In this document: positions 25,993 to 34,288 of the stretch, one piece after another
How the letters are laid out: each line of letters opens with the position of its first letter
Numbering within the stretch: position 1 is the first letter of the stretch
Source: DATJZH01 sp052146815
Lineage (GTDB): Bacteria; Actinomycetota; Actinomycetes; Streptosporangiales; Streptosporangiaceae
Assembly (NCBI GenBank): GCA_052146815.1
Contig: JBKQMG010000281.1
Span: 17,516-81,515 of the forward strand
DNA length: 64,000 bases
Reading direction: 5' to 3'
The notes under the pieces: generated by a model
Seen by the model: the letters and a program-made list of their open reading frames with translations, nothing else
Database searches by the model: none
Told to the model about the DNA's origin: nothing
Translations under genes and position numbers: made by a program

Positions 25993-27183
25993 TTGGCGCA
26001 CCAGCAGGGCAGGCGGCTGACGATCATCGGCGGCGGCGTGATGGGACTGATGACCGCGTACTATGCGGCGCCGCTGGCCCAGTCCGTGACCGTGCTGGAG
26101 AGATCCCGGATCGGCGACCCGGCCACCGCGTCCTTCGGCCTGACCCGGTCCGTGCGCAACGACTATCTGGACCCGCAGTACAGCCGGCTCGCCTACGAGG
26201 CCCGGCGGCTGTGGCTGGAGCTCCAGCAGCAGGCCGGAGAGCCGCTGCTGGTGGACTGCGGGTGCCTGAACCTGGTCAAGAGCAGCGTGACCCCCGATGC
26301 GCGCAGCAGCTACGGGGCGCTCAGCTTCGCGGTCCTGGCGCAGCTGCAGCTGCGCCGCGAGGCGTTCTCGGCCGGTCAGCTGGCCCGCAGGTTCCCGCAG
26401 TTCGACGCCGACGGCGGCTGGCTGGACGTCGATGCGGGGTTCGCCGACCTGCAGGCGGTCACCCGGATGCTGACCCGGGCGCTGGCCGACCGCGGGGTCG
26501 AGCTGGCCGAGCGCAGCGCAGTGCGCGGCATCAGCCGGGCCGGGCACGGCTGGAGCGTGGCCACCGACGCGGGACCGGTGGAATCGGACGCGATCGTCAT
26601 CACCGCGGGCCTTTCGACCAACAAGGTACTGGACCTGGTACCGGGCTGCTCCGTCCGGTTCCCGCTGCGGCCGGACCGGCCGTCGCAGTCGAAGTACTTC
26701 ATCCCCCCGGCGCAGTCGCGCGCTCAGTTCACCGAGCGGGCGCTGCCCGTTTTCGCGTATCTGGACGTCGGGATTTACGGGCATCCGATGTACGCGGGGA
26801 AAACGCCGGGCGTGAAAATCGGTTTTTACAATCCGCCGGATGCCACCGTGGTGGCGAGCCGGATCGCTTCCGTCGAGGATTTCGTGGCTGAATGCATGCC
26901 GGGCCTGCGCGGGGCGCAGACCGTAGACGTGGCGGCCGAGGGTTTCGACACCTGCGAGTACGACCTGGTGGCCGACGACGACTTCATTCTCGGCCCGGTG
27001 CCGGGCGCCGACGGCGTCTTCACTGGCGTCGGCTGGCGGGGCACCGGATACAAGTTCGCGCCGTGGGTCGGCCGGGTCCTCGCTCAGCTCGCGCTGCAGC
27101 ACGGCACCGTGTACGACATCCGCCGGTTCACCCCGGGCCGGTTCGCCGGCGCCATGATCGAAAGCGGAGGTGCGGCGGCATGA
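25993..27183 (+). CDS. FAD-dependent oxidoreductase, DAO/sarcosine-oxidase-like
   Basis: A 396-residue flavoenzyme of the D-amino-acid/sarcosine oxidase family. The N-terminal Rossmann motif IIGGGVMGLMTAYY binds FAD, followed by SFGLTRSVRNDY at the flavin-contact position and the C-terminal ILGPVPGADGVFTGVGWRG, in parts, closing the FAD site. TTG 25993 has AGGAG seven bases upstream and is preferred; an ATG at 25963 lacks a ribosome site and would add ten residues. The stop overlaps the methyltransferase start (ATGA). With that neighbour, oxidation of dimethylglycine or sarcosine is the likeliest activity, but other N-methyl amino acids are possible. Confidence 0.82.
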   Translation: MAHQQGRRLTIIGGGVMGLMTAYYAAPLAQSVTVLERSRIGDPATASFGLTRSVRNDYLDPQYSRLAYEARRLWLELQQQAGEPLLVDCGCLNLVKSSVTPDARSSYGALSFAVLAQLQLRREAFSAGQLARRFPQFDADGGWLDVDAGFADLQAVTRMLTRALADRGVELAERSAVRGISRAGHGWSVATDAGPVESDAIVITAGLSTNKVLDLVPGCSVRFPLRPDRPSQSKYFIPPAQSRAQFTERALPVFAYLDVGIYGHPMYAGKTPGVKIGFYNPPDATVVASRIASVEDFVAECMPGLRGAQTVDVAAEGFDTCEYDLVADDDFILGPVPGADGVFTGVGWRGTGYKFAPWVGRVLAQLALQHGTVYDIRRFTPGRFAGAMIESGGAAA

Positions 27184-28226
27184 CGGATCAGACGCAGGCG
27201 GGGCTGGTCGAGCGGCTGGCCGCCGGCACCGTGCTCGGTGCCGAGGGATACGTCTTCGAGCTGGAGCGCCGCGGCTACATCAAGGCCGGCCCGTACGTGC
27301 CCGAGGCCGTCCTGGACTTCCCGGACGCCGTCCGGCAGCTGCACCGGGAGTTCCTGCGCGCGGGCGCGGAGGTCATGGTGGCGCTCACCTACTACGCGCA
27401 CCGGGAGAAGCTGCGGGCCGTCGGCCGGGAGAACGACCTGGAGGCCATGAACCGGCACGCGGTCCGGATTGCCCGTGAGGTCGCCCGGGAGGGCGACGCG
27501 CTGGTCGCGGGCAACGTCTGCAACACCTGGGTCTACGATCCCGATGACGGCGCCACGCGGGACGCGGTGCGGGCCACCTACGCCGAGCAGCTCGGCTGGG
27601 CGGCGGACGAGGGCATCGACTTCGTCATCTCCGAGACCAACGATTACCTCGGCGAGGCCCTGATCGCGCTGGAGGTCATCCAGGGCCTCGGCCTGCCGGC
27701 CATGGTGACGCTGGCCACGACCCAGCCGGAACGCACGCGCGATGGCTACACCTACGCTGAGGCGTGCCGGATCCTCGCCGCCGAAGGGGCCGCCGTGGTC
27801 GGCCTGAACTGCGACCGCGGCCCGAAGACGATGCTGCCGCTGCTGGCGCAGATCCGCGCGGTCGTCGACTCGCCCATGGCGGCCCAGCCGGTGCCCTACC
27901 GCACGACTGCGGAGGCGCCGACGATGGAGAGCTTCCGGCTCGACGGAATCGACCGGGTCTTCCCGCTGGCGCTCGAGGCGTTCACCTGCCCGCGCACTGA
28001 GATGGCCGATTTCGCGGTGGCCGCCCGCGACCTGGGGGTTGAGTACATCGGCATCTGCTGCGGCGGCGGCCCGCATCATGTGCGGGCCATGGCCGAGTCG
28101 CTCGGCCGCCTCGTGCCGGCCAGCAAGTACTCGCCGTCGATGGACCTGCACCCCATGTTCCGCGCGGACGTCGCGCCCAAGGACGCGGCGTTCCTGCACA
28201 CCTGGGATCCCGCCGGGTCGGGGTGA
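27180..28226 (+). CDS. betaine-homocysteine S-methyltransferase-like enzyme
   Basis: A 348-residue pterin-independent homocysteine S-methyltransferase. The zinc cysteines are in VGLNCDRGP and in IGICCGGGPHHVRAM, and ETNDYLGEALIALEVI matches the barrel strand following the active site. The N-terminal LGAEGYVFELERRGYI is characteristic of the betaine-using branch. The enzyme would move a methyl group from glycine betaine (or a related methylated donor) to homocysteine, giving methionine and dimethylglycine. The overlap with the upstream oxidase suggests a two-enzyme path from betaine toward sarcosine and glycine. Donor specificity is inferred. Confidence 0.82.
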   Translation: MTDQTQAGLVERLAAGTVLGAEGYVFELERRGYIKAGPYVPEAVLDFPDAVRQLHREFLRAGAEVMVALTYYAHREKLRAVGRENDLEAMNRHAVRIAREVAREGDALVAGNVCNTWVYDPDDGATRDAVRATYAEQLGWAADEGIDFVISETNDYLGEALIALEVIQGLGLPAMVTLATTQPERTRDGYTYAEACRILAAEGAAVVGLNCDRGPKTMLPLLAQIRAVVDSPMAAQPVPYRTTAEAPTMESFRLDGIDRVFPLALEAFTCPRTEMADFAVAARDLGVEYIGICCGGGPHHVRAMAESLGRLVPASKYSPSMDLHPMFRADVAPKDAAFLHTWDPAGSG

Positions 28227-28247
28227 CCGGCGGCCTAACCTGGTGGC

Positions 28248-28757
28248 ATGACGGTGACGGCGGCGCGACCGGTGGCCGCGGACCTGCTGCCGCACTTGCG
28301 CCGGGCCCGCGACCACATAGACCGGGACTTCGGGCGGCCGCTGGATCTGGAAGCGCTCGCGGCCGTGGCCGGCGTGTCGAGGTTCCATTTCGCCCGCAGC
28401 TTCGAGGCCGCCTACGGCGAGACGCCCATCCGCTACCTGACCAGGCGCCGGATCGAGCGGGCGCAGGACCTGCTGCGGCATGCCAACCTGACCGTGACCG
28501 AGGTGTGCATCATGGTCGGGTTCGCCAGCCCGGGGTCCTTCTCATCGCGCTTCACCCAGCTGGTCGGCGAGTGCCCGAGCGCCTACCGGGACCGGTGGGC
28601 GGCGCGTGGCGGCCCGCACGTGCCGGGCTGCTACCTGTTCATGCGCGGCGCCCTGGACCCTGGCGGCACGACGGGACTGCGGCGCACCGGGCCGCCGCAG
28701 GCAGATGCCCCCGATCGCGCAATCTCGGAGAAGCCGGCCGCGGGCGGTACCCGGTAG
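28248..28757 (+). CDS. AraC-family transcriptional regulator
   Basis: A 169-residue regulator in which the two AraC helix-turn-helix units take up residues 15-118: DLEALAAVAGVSRFHFARSF for the first and VTEVCIMVGFASPGSFSSRF for the second. There is no N-terminal sensor domain; the C-terminal 50 residues are Pro/Gly-rich and not conserved. It is followed after nine bases by a VOC-family gene, a frequent AraC-VOC pairing in actinomycetes in which the regulator and the small enzyme are co-transcribed. Its target and signal are unknown. Confidence 0.88.
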   Translation: MTVTAARPVAADLLPHLRRARDHIDRDFGRPLDLEALAAVAGVSRFHFARSFEAAYGETPIRYLTRRRIERAQDLLRHANLTVTEVCIMVGFASPGSFSSRFTQLVGECPSAYRDRWAARGGPHVPGCYLFMRGALDPGGTTGLRRTGPPQADAPDRAISEKPAAGGTR

Positions 28758-28766
28758 CGTCGGGGC

Positions 28767-29195
28767 ATGATCACGAACGTTTCGCTCATCACCGTCTGCT
28801 GCCTCGATCAGGACCAGGCCCGTGACTTCTACGTCGACGTCCTGGGCTTCGCGCCGCGCACCGACATCATCATGGGCGAAGGGTTCCGCTGGCTGAGCAT
28901 CAGCCATCCCAGTCAGCCCGAGCTGGAGCTCACGCTGATGGAGCCCGGTCCGCCGCTAGACGCCGAGGCCGCGGCTTTCATCCGGCGCCAGCTCGAAAGG
29001 GGCCAGATGGGCGGCCTCGGGCTGCGCGTGGACGACTGCCGCAAGACCCACGCGGAACTGACCGCCAAGGGCGTGACCTTCCTGCAGGAGCCCGCCGACC
29101 GGCCGTATGGCGTGGAGGCCGTGATGCGCGATAATTCCGGCAACTGGCTGGTCCTCGTGGAGCCAAGGGACTTCAGCCCGGCGGACTTCGCCTGA
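28767..29195 (+). CDS. VOC (glyoxalase/bleomycin resistance) family protein
   Basis: A 142-residue vicinal oxygen chelate protein with two beta-alpha-beta-beta-beta halves. The first half runs LITVCCLDQDQARDFYVDVLGF, in parts, and ends in LELTLMEPG; the second is GLGLRVDDCRKTHAELTAKG to MRDNSGNWLVLVEP. A C-terminal Glu in the metal-ligand position is present. Members act as dioxygenases, isomerases or drug-binding proteins. Here nothing beyond pairing with the AraC regulator narrows the role. Its stop lies inside the edge of the facing ATP-grasp relic. Confidence 0.85.
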   Translation: MITNVSLITVCCLDQDQARDFYVDVLGFAPRTDIIMGEGFRWLSISHPSQPELELTLMEPGPPLDAEAAAFIRRQLERGQMGGLGLRVDDCRKTHAELTAKGVTFLQEPADRPYGVEAVMRDNSGNWLVLVEPRDFSPADFA

Positions 29196-29920
29196 GCGGG
29201 GCGCCGTCCGGCCCGCGGACGCGCGCGATGGCCTGCTCGGTGACCCGAGCAGGCCGCGACCGTCCGCCCGGCGATCCGCGCCGCCGACGCGGGCCGCGTG
29301 AGCAGGGCCGCGGTGATGGTGAGCCGCGGCACCATGCTCGGCGGGTCGCTGCGGTCATGAGCCTGGCCGGGAGCGGCCAGCCCGCCGCCAGCGCGATGCT
29401 CAGCATCGGCAGGCTGACCCCGCTGGCTGCCGCGCTGGCCGGTTCCACGGTCCGCGGGTTGCACTCGATGAAGACCGGCTCGCCGCCGGTGTGGAAGTAG
29501 CCCAGCGTGAGGCCGCCGTGCCAGCGCAGCGCTTCCCCGACGGCGGCGGCCCAGTACCGGGCCCGCGGGTGATCGACGCTGAGCCCGGCCGCGGCGCTGC
29601 CGCCGATCCCCGCGCCGGTCTGCACGCTGGTGTGCGCCGCGATCAGGCGGCCGCGATCGAAGAGCGCCTGGACCTGCCCGTACTGCCCGGCCGGGGTTCC
29701 TGGGCCATCAGCGGCCAAGTCGGACCAGCGCCTGGCGGCGCTCGTGGTCACCCGAGACCAGGCTCACGCCCTGGCCGGCTGTGCTGAACGCCGCCTTCAG
29801 GAAGTACGGATACCGCAGCCCGGCCAGCGCTGTCTCGTCAGGGGCGAGGCGCTCGCGGGCCGTCAGGCTGGAGGCCTCGGACAGCAGTACCCGGACGCTG
29901 CGGGCTCGCACACTGCTCAT
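29173..29920 (-). pseudogene. carbamoyl-phosphate-synthase-like ATP-grasp protein, deleted and frameshifted
   Basis: Starting at 29920 the reading is SVRVLLSEASSLTARE, the usual opening of actinobacterial ATP-grasp proteins. It then jumps at once to the central domain YPYFLKAAFSTAGQGVSLV, so about 100 codons are missing. The frame changes near 29725, after which AGQYGQVQALFDRGRLIAAH, GYFHTGGEPVFIECNPRTVEP and SGVSLPMLSIALA continue the ATP-grasp domain including the metal-binding ECNPR motif. Homology fades after about 29370. An internal deletion, a frameshift and a lost C-terminus make an active enzyme unlikely. Confidence 0.65.
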
Positions 29921-29993
29921 CCTCGCGCATGGCCGCCGCGGAGCCGGGCGGATCGGGGCCAGATCACCCAGGTCATCCCGCGATAATCGTCGG

Positions 29994-30693
29994 ATGCGTA
30001 ATCAGGACGACCGGCCAGAGCCGCTCGCGGCCAGACGCCGGCTTCCGCGCGGCCGGTGCTCCGGCTGGCGGCTCGGCATCTCTGCCGCCGTCGGCGTCAT
30101 CGCCGCGGTCGTGACTGTCGTGGCCGGCGGCGGCGCTTACGCGCCTGCCGTGGGCTGGGATGTCACGGCGATCGTGTTCTGCGGCTGGATCTGGCGGGCC
30201 ACCTGGCCGATGTCGCCGGAGGCGACCGCCGACGAGGCGACGGCGGAAGATCCCAGCCGGAGCATGAGCGACATCCTCACCCTCAGCGCCGCCGTGGCGA
30301 GTCTCGGTGCCGTCGCGATCGTGCTGGTGCGTGCCCACTCGGCGCCGGGCGCCGACCAGGGGCTGCTCGCCGGGCTCGGCCTGCTCAGCGGTCGCCGTGT
30401 CCTGGTTCACCGTGCACACGATTTTCACCTTGCGGTACGCACTGCTCTATTACGCCGATCCGGTGGGCGGGGTCAGTTTCAATCAGCCGGAGCGGCCCTG
30501 CTACCGCGACTTCGCCTATCTCGCGCTCACGCTCGGCATGACCTTCCAGGTCTCCGACACGAATCTGGAGAGCACGGCGGTGCGGGCGACCGCGCTGCGC
30601 CACGCCCTGCTCTCCTACCTGCTCGGGTCGATCATCCTGGCCGCGGCCATCAATCTCGTCGCCGGCATCGGCAGCAGCGCTGGCGTCGGCTGA
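29994..30693 (+). pseudogene. DUF1345 membrane protein with a single-base frameshift
   Basis: Frame one (ATG 29994 to about 30390) encodes the N-terminal helices of a DUF1345 protein up to LLAGLGLLS. The second frame continues without loss with VAVSWFTVHTIFTLRYALLYY and GVSFNQPERPCYRDFAYLAL, in parts, ending VGIGSSAGVG-like at 30693. Removing one G from the run at 30390-30391 (AGCGGTCGCC to AGCGTCGCC) restores one ORF of about 232 codons with full homology. The lesion is therefore very recent, a sequencing error, or a programmed shift; a plain error is simplest. Function of DUF1345 proteins is unknown. Confidence 0.75.
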
Positions 30694-30959
30694 CCGGGCG
30701 GTCAGCGCGCCAGGCTGACCACGTGCGCCGGCCCGGAACAACCGGTAACGACCGTTGCGGACCTGTAGGTCACATTGGCCGATATGACTGTGGGTCACTG
30801 ATTGATTTCAATGTCGCGGTAATCCAGACGACAGCGTCGGATGTCTAGATACTGGTACCCGTAACTGCGCGTCTCCGTACAAGAGCGTGCAGTGAGCAAT
30901 CATGGCTCGGCACCCTGGGGGGGTCTGAGCGCGAGTGCGCTAGGAGGGTATGTACCCCT

Positions 30960-32708
30960 ATGCCAGTGCGAGACCGCGGTGGAATTGCTGAGACCACCGA
31001 AGCTCTTGTCACTTTCTCGCCGGCGGCTGCTGCAGCCGAGGCTGTCGTCGAGGAGGCAGCCCGGACGGCGGCTGCCGCCGCCGCTGAGCAACAAGCCGCC
31101 GGATTACGGGCGCTGCTGGCTTTAGCGCGCCCGGCAGAGCCGACGCCGGCGTATCTGGGAGCCGCGCGCCGCGCGCCAGTGCCGTGGCGATCGCGGTTGC
31201 GCATCCCGCTGCCGCTGCTAGCCGTGCTGACCGTTCAAGCGGTCCTGGCGGGTAATCTCATTCACGCCAACACCGCGTTCCAGGACGAGGCCCTGTATCT
31301 GTGGGCCGGACACTTGGAACTGGCACATCTGCTCGAAGGTGCGCCAATTCCCCCGTTTCCCACCTTCTTTTCCGGGGCTCCGGTCGTCTACCCCCCGATC
31401 GCCGCGCTGGCCGACAGTATCGGCGGCCTATCCGGTGCGCGGATTCTGTCGCTGTGCTTCATGCTCGGCGCCACTTGCCTGTTGTGGGGCACGACCTCGC
31501 GGCTCTACGGCAGGCGTGCAGCGTTCTTCGCGGCGGGCGTGTGGTCAGTCCTCGGCCCGACGCTGCACCTCAGCGCCTTCGCCACCTTCGATGCGATGTC
31601 GCTGTTTCTGGTGGCGCTCGCAGCATGGCTCGCCACCGGCGCCCGCACCCGGGAGGACTCGACAGGCTGGATACTTGGCGCGACTGCGGCCCTGGCACTC
31701 GCGAACGCCGCGAAATACGCGTCCGCGATCTTTGATCCTGCTGTTCTCGGCATGGCATGCTTCTGCGCGTTCCCGCGGCCAGGCGGCAAGGTAGCGATTC
31801 GTCGCGCTGCCCTGATGGTGACGTGCCTGACCGGGGTTCTCGCAGTGCTGGTCAAGCTGGCCGGGCTGTACTACGCGGTCGGCATCCGCGAGACGACGCT
31901 GACCCGGCTCGAAGGCAGCAACACCATCGGGCAGGTGCTCGGAGAATCCTGGGGATGGGTCGGCATCGCCCTTGTCCTCGCATTCACCGGTGCGGCGCTG
32001 GGGATGGCGAGGGAAAGCAGCTGGGGCCAGAAGCTGCTGCTCGTAATGCTGGCCGGGACAGGGCTGCTCGCACCGATTCAGCAGGCGCACATCCACACCA
32101 CCACCTCGCTGGATAAGCACGTCGATTTCGGTGCCTGGTTCGCCATGATTGCCGGCGGCTACGCGGTCGACCGCCTGCTCAAGTTCATTCGGCCACATGC
32201 CGTACGTGCCGCAGCCGCGGCCGGGTGCGTGATCGCGCTCATCGTCCCGGCCGCTATCGGGCTCAGTCAGGCCAAGGTGCTGTTTGACTGGCCTGATACG
32301 TCGAAGTTCCTCACCGACCTGGCTCCCTATGTTGACAACACCAGCGGGCACATCCTGGTGGAGACCCCGTCGATTCCTGAGTACTACCTGCCGGCCGGAT
32401 CGCAATGGTGGCGTTGGTCAAGCACCTGGAACATCCGCGAGCCGGACCGCAAGTCTGTCGGCTCGCAGGGCGTCGGCCGGCCTGGCTCCTGGGGCATTTA
32501 TCAGCACTATATTGCTGAGCATTATTTCTCGGTAATTGCATTGAATGATAACGCGACTCGAGAACTTGATGAGCAGATAGCAGCCGAACTCGCCAGTATG
32601 CCGAAGGTTTATCGTCTGGCGGACCAATTCGAGTACGGCAATATAGGTGTCTACCGAATCTGGGTGCTCAGGCATCAGGCGCACGCCACCCGGGCAGTCA
32701 CGAGGTGA
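30960..32708 (+). CDS. multi-pass membrane glycosyltransferase (GT39/ArnT-like)
   Basis: A 582-residue integral membrane protein of the PMT_2/ArnT type. A cytoplasmic, Ala/Glu-rich N-terminus of about 80 residues precedes about ten hydrophobic helices. The first outer loop carries ANTAFQDEALYLWAGHLELA, in parts, with the acidic residue that is catalytic in polyprenyl-phosphate-sugar transferases. The C-terminal 100 residues form an exported domain (YVDNTSGHILVETPS, FEYGNIGVYRIWVL). AGGAGGG lies 11 bases before ATG 30960. The stop overlaps the GT2 gene (GTGA). It is predicted to move a sugar from a lipid-phosphate donor to a surface glycan or protein outside the membrane. Confidence 0.82.
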   Translation: MPVRDRGGIAETTEALVTFSPAAAAAEAVVEEAARTAAAAAAEQQAAGLRALLALARPAEPTPAYLGAARRAPVPWRSRLRIPLPLLAVLTVQAVLAGNLIHANTAFQDEALYLWAGHLELAHLLEGAPIPPFPTFFSGAPVVYPPIAALADSIGGLSGARILSLCFMLGATCLLWGTTSRLYGRRAAFFAAGVWSVLGPTLHLSAFATFDAMSLFLVALAAWLATGARTREDSTGWILGATAALALANAAKYASAIFDPAVLGMACFCAFPRPGGKVAIRRAALMVTCLTGVLAVLVKLAGLYYAVGIRETTLTRLEGSNTIGQVLGESWGWVGIALVLAFTGAALGMARESSWGQKLLLVMLAGTGLLAPIQQAHIHTTTSLDKHVDFGAWFAMIAGGYAVDRLLKFIRPHAVRAAAAAGCVIALIVPAAIGLSQAKVLFDWPDTSKFLTDLAPYVDNTSGHILVETPSIPEYYLPAGSQWWRWSSTWNIREPDRKSVGSQGVGRPGSWGIYQHYIAEHYFSVIALNDNATRELDEQIAAELASMPKVYRLADQFEYGNIGVYRIWVLRHQAHATRAVTR

Positions 32709-34288
32709 GTGGCCGGCACCGCCAGGTGGCTACAGCGGCACGGCCGCCGGCTGCTCATGTCGCTCAGCAGCCCCTGCCCGGGTCTGAGATCGTCACTCAG
32801 CTGCCGCCCGGGGCTGACGAGAAGTACTCTTATCTTTCCCGCTCGCTGCCCTACCTGACCGTAGCCGTGACCGTCGCGTTCCTGGCGGCGTTCACCAGCC
32901 AGATCTTGTTCGAGATCAACAGCGGGATCTGGGAATTCGCCATCTTCACCTTCGTCGGCACGCTCGCCTTCGCGATGTCCATGCCGCTGGGGTTTACCGG
33001 CCGCGGCTTCGACATCGATCGCCATCAGCGTCTGGTGCGCGCCTGGAGGCCTCGCCGCTATCCGTCCGTGGACATCTTCCTGCCTATCTGCGGCGAGCCG
33101 ATAGAGATGCTGCGAAACGCGTGGACGGCGGTCGCCGCGCTCGGGGCGGCATATCCCGGCCGGGCACTGACCTACGTGCTGGATGACGGCGCAGACCCGC
33201 AGGCGCGCGACCTCGCGATCAGCCTCGCCCTCAGGTACGTCGTCCGGCCCAACCGCGGCGAGCACATGAAATCCGGCAACCTGCGGTACGCGTTTGCGCA
33301 CACCAGTGGCGAATTCTTGGTGGTGTTCGACGCGGACTTCGCGCCCCGCCCGGACTTCCTGGCAGAGACACTGCCTTACTTCGATGACAGCGACATCGCC
33401 ATCGTCCAGACACCCCAGTACTTCCGCACCGACCCGCGCCAGACCTGGGTGGAGCACGCGGCAGGCGCTGTGCAGGAACTGTTCTACCGGGCCATCCAGG
33501 TCGGCCGCGATCGCCTGGGAGCGTCAATATGCGTCGGCACCTGCGCGGTCTACCGGCGGCGGCCGCTCATCCCGCAAGGGGGCACGACGCTCATTGCCTA
33601 CGCCGAGGACGTGCACACCGGTCTTGATGTGCGCCGGGCAGGGTGGAAGCTGATCTACGTGCCGATAGTGCTCGCCACCGGCATGTGCCCGACCGGCCTG
33701 AACGCGTTCTTCCGGCAGCAGTACCGCTGGTGCACCGGGTCGACTAGCACCATGCTGACGTCCAGGCTGTGGTCAGTCCCCATGTCGGTCCCGGCCCGCC
33801 TGACGTACGTATCCGGCTTCTGCTATTACCTGTTCACCGGCATGTCAGTGTTCGCGATCCCGCTGATCCCGATCACCCTCCTGCTGTTCCGGCCCTACAG
33901 CATTACGCCGCTCAACTCGGGACTGATCGTCGTGTCGATGCTGACTAGCATGACCGTCCTGCCGCTGTGGCACCGGTGCGGCTATGACCTCCGGGCCACG
34001 CTCCCGCTCTCCCTGGTGCGGGCCTGGGCACATGCGCTGGCGATCTGGGACTATCTGCGCGGCCGGACGATGAGCTGGCAGCCGACCGGCGCTGGCGTAA
34101 GCCCGGTCCGGCGGTTCTGGTGGGGCATGCGAATGTGGAGCCTCACTTCTGTCGCGGCGTGGCTCACGCTGGCCGGCTGGCGGATGACGATCCTGCCGCC
34201 GTCCCGCCTGACCGTTGTCACCATCTGCGGCCTGATCAACGCCGCGGTGGTGCTGCGAGTGCTCTTTCCAGGGAGGAATGCCCAGTGA
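32705..34288 (+). CDS. cellulose-synthase-like family 2 glycosyltransferase
   Basis: A 527-residue processive GT2. Two helices at about 48-95 precede the catalytic domain (about 120-350), and further helices follow to the C-terminus. The synthase motifs are complete: DDG at 160-161, DAD at 209-211, the ED of YAEDVHTG at 302, and QxxRW at 338-342 in QQYRWCTGS. No PilZ domain is present, so direct c-di-GMP control as in BcsA is not expected. Such enzymes polymerise and extrude beta-linked glycans (cellulose, mannan, hyaluronan and others). Start GTG overlaps the upstream stop, and the stop overlaps the GH26 start, so the three genes are tightly coupled. Confidence 0.9.
   Translation: MSGRHRQVATAARPPAAHVAQQPLPGSEIVTQLPPGADEKYSYLSRSLPYLTVAVTVAFLAAFTSQILFEINSGIWEFAIFTFVGTLAFAMSMPLGFTGRGFDIDRHQRLVRAWRPRRYPSVDIFLPICGEPIEMLRNAWTAVAALGAAYPGRALTYVLDDGADPQARDLAISLALRYVVRPNRGEHMKSGNLRYAFAHTSGEFLVVFDADFAPRPDFLAETLPYFDDSDIAIVQTPQYFRTDPRQTWVEHAAGAVQELFYRAIQVGRDRLGASICVGTCAVYRRRPLIPQGGTTLIAYAEDVHTGLDVRRAGWKLIYVPIVLATGMCPTGLNAFFRQQYRWCTGSTSTMLTSRLWSVPMSVPARLTYVSGFCYYLFTGMSVFAIPLIPITLLLFRPYSITPLNSGLIVVSMLTSMTVLPLWHRCGYDLRATLPLSLVRAWAHALAIWDYLRGRTMSWQPTGAGVSPVRRFWWGMRMWSLTSVAAWLTLAGWRMTILPPSRLTVVTICGLINAAVVLRVLFPGRNAQ

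Noticed and set aside
30694..30959. A c-di-GMP or c-di-AMP riboswitch upstream of the glycan operon.
   Set aside because: None of the conserved riboswitch sequence blocks was found; only a short AGCGC/GCGCT hairpin is present.
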